DNA from: Chitinophagaceae bacterium
Lineage (GTDB): Bacteria > Bacteroidota > Bacteroidia > Chitinophagales > Chitinophagaceae
DNA: 64,000 nt
Assembly (NCBI GenBank): GCA_016719165.1
Contig: JADKAJ010000002.1
Location: 248,001-312,000 of the forward strand
Direction: 5' to 3'
Shown: positions 61,476-64,000 of the stretch, piece by piece
Numbering within the stretch: position 1 is the first letter of the stretch
How the letters are laid out: every line of letters begins with the position of its first letter
The notes under the pieces: model-generated
What the model saw: the letters and a program-made list of their open reading frames with translations, nothing else
What the model was told of the DNA's origin: nothing
The model's database searches: none
Program-made: the position numbers and the translations under genes

Positions 61476-62282
61476 TTGGAACTAAAGCATCTTATATATA
61501 GAAATTCTACCATTGGGTACTATTGTTTCGGCTCAGGGCTGAAACAAGCGGTTTGCTTTCATGGATATGGTGAGGATGCTTCTATCTTTCATTTCCTATC
61601 CAACTATGCTGGAAATCAATATACTTTCTATTCAATAGACCTTCCTTTCCATGGCAGAACCGAATGGAATGAGGGGTTGAATTTTACCCGGCAGGACCTG
61701 GTACTGATTATTGAAAAGATAACTGAAAAAGCTGCAAAAGAGCTGACCCTTATTGGTTTTAGCCTGGGCGGGAGGATCAGCCTTAGCCTGTTTGAGGCCA
61801 TCCCAGAGAAAATTGAAAAAATAGTATTACTGGCCCCAGATGGATTAAAAGTCAATTTTTGGTACTGGCTGGCCACTCAAACCTGGTTAGGGAACAGGCT
61901 CTTCGCTTTAACTATGAAAAAACCAGGCTGGTTCTTTGGTCTCCTGAAAATGATGAACAATGTAAAACTGGTCAATGCCAGCATATTTAAATTTGTTAAC
62001 TACTATATCGGCGATGCTGAAGTGCGCCGGTTATTATACTCCCGCTGGACATCTTTAAGAAAAATTAAACCTGACCTGCCCGTCATTAAAAACTTAATCC
62101 GGGAAAATAAAACAACAGTACGGTTGATATATGGAAAACATGACCGGATTATCCTTTCATCCACAGGAGAACAATTCAAAAAAGGAATTGAAGAATATTG
62201 CACTCTCACTGTTATTCACTCCGGTCACCAGGTGTTGCATGAGAAACATATTAAAGAAATTCTACCGGCTCTGATGCAATAA
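61476..62282 (+). CDS. alpha/beta hydrolase
   Basis: 268 residues, likely from a TTG start (61476); no ATG lies near. Fold features: CFHGYGEDASIF (oxyanion HG), nucleophile elbow IGFSLGGRIS, acid in YGKHDRII and the catalytic His in HSGHQVLHE. Cytoplasmic esterase, thioesterase or C-C hydrolase; the substrate is not known. It is divergent from marR with about 86 bp between starts and is followed closely by a glycosyltransferase gene. Confidence 0.82.
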   Translation: MELKHLIYRNSTIGYYCFGSGLKQAVCFHGYGEDASIFHFLSNYAGNQYTFYSIDLPFHGRTEWNEGLNFTRQDLVLIIEKITEKAAKELTLIGFSLGGRISLSLFEAIPEKIEKIVLLAPDGLKVNFWYWLATQTWLGNRLFALTMKKPGWFFGLLKMMNNVKLVNASIFKFVNYYIGDAEVRRLLYSRWTSLRKIKPDLPVIKNLIRENKTTVRLIYGKHDRIILSSTGEQFKKGIEEYCTLTVIHSGHQVLHEKHIKEILPALMQ

Positions 62283-62301
62283 TTAGCTTTGTGATATTGG
62301 T

Positions 62302-63417
62302 ATGATCATTTTATACACCACGATACTATTATTTCTTCTTTATAGCCTGCTTATCATTTATTACTGGCAAGCCTGGAAATCGATTCCGGATTATTCGATG
62401 TCATTCACTTTACAACAAACCAAAATAAGTATAATAATCGCAGCAAGAAATGAAGAAGAAAATATCGGCACTTTATTAGCAGCTCTTCAACGACAAACTT
62501 ATCCGGCAGCATTCACGGAAATAATTGTAGTGGATGATCACTCCACTGATTCTACAGTAGCAATTGCCCGTCAGTTTCCCCGGATAAAAATCATACAGCT
62601 AAAAGAAGATAATCTCAATTCTTACAAGAAGAAAGCCATAGAAACCGGCGTAGCCTCCGCAACCGGGGACCTGATCGTAACTACAGACGCTGATTGTTTA
62701 CCGTCACCTGACTGGTTAACAACAATAGCTGCATTCAGGCAAGAAAAACAATCTGTATTTATTGCTGCACCGGTTGTGTTTACTAATGACAACTCGTTAC
62801 TGCAAATTTTTCAATCCATAGATTTTTTAGTATTACAGGGTATTACGGGTGCCTCTGTTTTTAAAAATAGCCACTCCATGTGCAATGGAGCAAATCTTGC
62901 CTATGAGAAAACAGCTTTTGATAAAGTAAATGGCTTTACAGGTATTGATAATATTGCATCCGGCGATGATATGCTGCTGATGCATAAAATCTGGAAGCAT
63001 TACCCGGATAGGGTTCATTATCTCAAATCAAAAGCAGCTATTGTCACCACCCAACCCATGAAAACATGGAAAACTTTTTTTAACCAGCGCATCCGTTGGG
63101 CCAGTAAAGCAAAGAATTACGATGACAAAAGGATCATTGCTGTATTGTTAGTGGTTTTTCTTTTCAATCTTTCTTTCCTGGTATTGGCAGTTGTTGGTTT
63201 CTCGTGTTATCAATATTGGCTTTACCTCGCCGGATTGTGGATTTTAAAAACAATAATAGAGCTGCCATTTGTGAGAAGCGTTGCTTCATTTTTTAACAAA
63301 CGGGCATTACTCAACTATTTCTTTTTCTTTCAACCACTTCATATACTATATACCATTGTTTCCGGTCTATTCGGGCAGATAGGAAAGTATGAATGGAAAG
63401 GAAGAAGGGTAAACTGA
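62302..63417 (+). CDS. glycosyltransferase family 2, membrane-bound
   Basis: 371 residues: one N-terminal span (about 3-22), a GT-A catalytic domain (ISIIIAARNEEENIG, VVDDHSTDST, the DAD metal motif in TTDADCLP), the QxxRW motif in FFNQRIRWASK, and three to four C-terminal spans. The QxxRW motif is typical of processive or lipid-linked transferases. It uses nucleotide sugars at the inner membrane; the acceptor is unknown. TAGCTTTG (62284-62291) is a full -7 element 10 nt before the ATG, so it may also be transcribed on its own. Confidence 0.86.
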   Translation: MIILYTTILLFLLYSLLIIYYWQAWKSIPDYSMSFTLQQTKISIIIAARNEEENIGTLLAALQRQTYPAAFTEIIVVDDHSTDSTVAIARQFPRIKIIQLKEDNLNSYKKKAIETGVASATGDLIVTTDADCLPSPDWLTTIAAFRQEKQSVFIAAPVVFTNDNSLLQIFQSIDFLVLQGITGASVFKNSHSMCNGANLAYEKTAFDKVNGFTGIDNIASGDDMLLMHKIWKHYPDRVHYLKSKAAIVTTQPMKTWKTFFNQRIRWASKAKNYDDKRIIAVLLVVFLFNLSFLVLAVVGFSCYQYWLYLAGLWILKTIIELPFVRSVASFFNKRALLNYFFFFQPLHILYTIVSGLFGQIGKYEWKGRRVN

Positions 63418-63430
63418 TATCAATAGAATA

Positions 63431-63475
63431 AAAAGGCATACCGCCGGGAATATTCTCCTTTACGCCTTTTCTCTT
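63431..63475 (+). terminator. possible terminator
   Basis: AAAAGGC (63431-63437) pairs with GCCTTTT (63464-63470) over a 26-nt loop, followed by a T/C-rich run (CTCTTTC). It sits between the glycosyltransferase and the permease gene. The long loop makes it a weak case. Confidence 0.4.
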
Positions 63476-63501
63476 TCAACCTCTTAGCTTAACTTCCCGG
63501 C

Positions 63502-64000
63502 ATGAGTCAATCCCAATCATTCCAGGCCGCAGCATGGCGAAGGCTGAAGAAGAACAAAGGCGCAGTCTTTGGGTTGATTGTGATTATACTGGCCGTACTG
63601 GTTGCTGTCTTCGCATATTTCATCGCCCCGGACCCATCACCGTATGCAAACCGCATCATTCTTGAAATTGGCGGAGAGAAACCAGGTTACAAACAGCCTT
63701 TTATTAAAATAAAAAAAGATAAAGATGTTGTCACTACTAGCTTCGTTACACAATTAGTTTCTGGAAAAGAAGATGTTTATTACTATGTTCCGATTGTGAA
63801 TTATGAACAAAAAGAGGACAGTATTATCGTGCAGAAATATATTGATGAAGGCGTTAATGAAAGATTAGCCTATCACAATTCCCAAACAGCTGCCTCTCCT
63901 GTTGTCACAAATAAATTTCTGGCCGGTACTGATAAATACGGTAGAGATATTCTGAGCCGTATTATCGTTGGTACAAGGGTAAGTCTGAGTGTAGGACTAA
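63502..64000 (+). CDS. ABC transporter permease, OppC/DppC-like (partial, runs off the window)
   Basis: The ATG at 63502 starts 166 visible codons. An OppC-type N-terminus is seen: a basic helix WRRLKKNKGAVFG, one span (IVIILAVLVAVFAYFIA), the PDPSPYAN periplasmic motif, a long periplasmic insert (about 60-140), and then LAGTDKYGRDILSRII with GTRVSLSVGL, the conserved start of the permease core. Such subunits import oligopeptides. The insert is longer than in E. coli DppC, as often seen in Bacteroidota. The gene continues beyond the window. Confidence 0.85.
   Translation, partial: MSQSQSFQAAAWRRLKKNKGAVFGLIVIILAVLVAVFAYFIAPDPSPYANRIILEIGGEKPGYKQPFIKIKKDKDVVTTSFVTQLVSGKEDVYYYVPIVNYEQKEDSIIVQKYIDEGVNERLAYHNSQTAASPVVTNKFLAGTDKYGRDILSRIIVGTRVSLSVGL

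Overview
The window looks like chromosomal DNA of a Bacteroidota bacterium, most likely a member of Chitinophagales/Chitinophagaceae. The evidence is two type IX secretion (T9SS) C-terminal sorting domains, many lipoproteins and small outer-membrane barrels, PorT-like barrels, SusD-free accessory lipoprotein islands, and promoters of the Bacteroidota type (TTTG-N19/20-TAnnTTTG). No rRNA, tRNA, CRISPR array, phage or transposase gene was seen.

Layout. 1-2.6 kb: a secreted GH9 glycosidase whose stop codon sits on an A_AAA_AAG heptamer and is followed in the -1 frame by a polysaccharide deacetylase domain. 2.6-4.6 kb: a fumarylacetoacetate-hydrolase family protein and a flavin reductase-like protein. 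4.7-9.3 kb: an OmpA-like lipoprotein, then a leftward set of two DUF4197 paralogs and two HTH-regulator paralogs. 9.3-12.4 kb: small envelope proteins. 12.5-14.1 kb: lysS, followed by a palindromic repeat. 14.8-17.8 kb: an AT-rich island with a fulvocin C-like Cys-rich lipoprotein, a membrane protein, a membrane-anchored TlpA-like thioredoxin and a DUF1573 lipoprotein in one operon. 17.9-22.6 kb: SDR, aldo/keto reductase, lptC, an outer-membrane protein and coaX. 22.6-26.4 kb: a second AT-rich island with a truncated O-antigen ligase/TPR protein, a regulatory-like-domain protein and an HExxH lipoprotein behind a 10-G tract. 26.5-30.2 kb: LON substrate-binding domain protein, glycosyltransferase, O-antigen ligase and divergent meaB. 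30.2-36 kb: T9SS cargo, a small membrane protein, a MORN/TPR protein and an NHL-repeat lipoprotein. 36-38.4 kb: typA with a four-helix-bundle gene, flanked by 8-nt tandem repeats, lodged in its leader. 38.5-42.1 kb: an alpha/beta hydrolase with an insert (lipoprotein plus M43 metalloprotease) bounded by an 85-bp perfect direct repeat. 42.1-46.2 kb: Gfo/Idh oxidoreductase, a frameshifted FabH-like gene, a small secreted protein and a lipid kinase. 46.2-64 kb: mostly housekeeping and envelope genes: patatin, ctaA, rnhB, a YciO/Sua5 protein, JmjC protein, TlpA, korB, AhpD-like, S9 peptidase, cytochrome c, amidase, acyl-CoA dehydrogenase with MarR, hydrolase, glycosyltransferase and the start of an oppC-like permease.

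How genes work together. Envelope building is the main theme (lptC, two O-antigen ligase-like proteins, glycosyltransferases, amidase, OmpA-like and barrel proteins), with secreted degradation (GH9/deacetylase, S9 and M43 peptidases). The most interesting items are the dnaX-like frameshift cassette joining GH9 to the deacetylase, the fulvocin C-like cluster with its own thiol-redox partners, and the four-helix-bundle element inserted just after the predicted typA transcription start. Three genes are broken or joined in the -1 frame (GH9/deacetylase, the HExxH lipoprotein C-terminus, the FabH-like gene), so single-base indel errors in the assembly must be excluded before any of them is read as biology.
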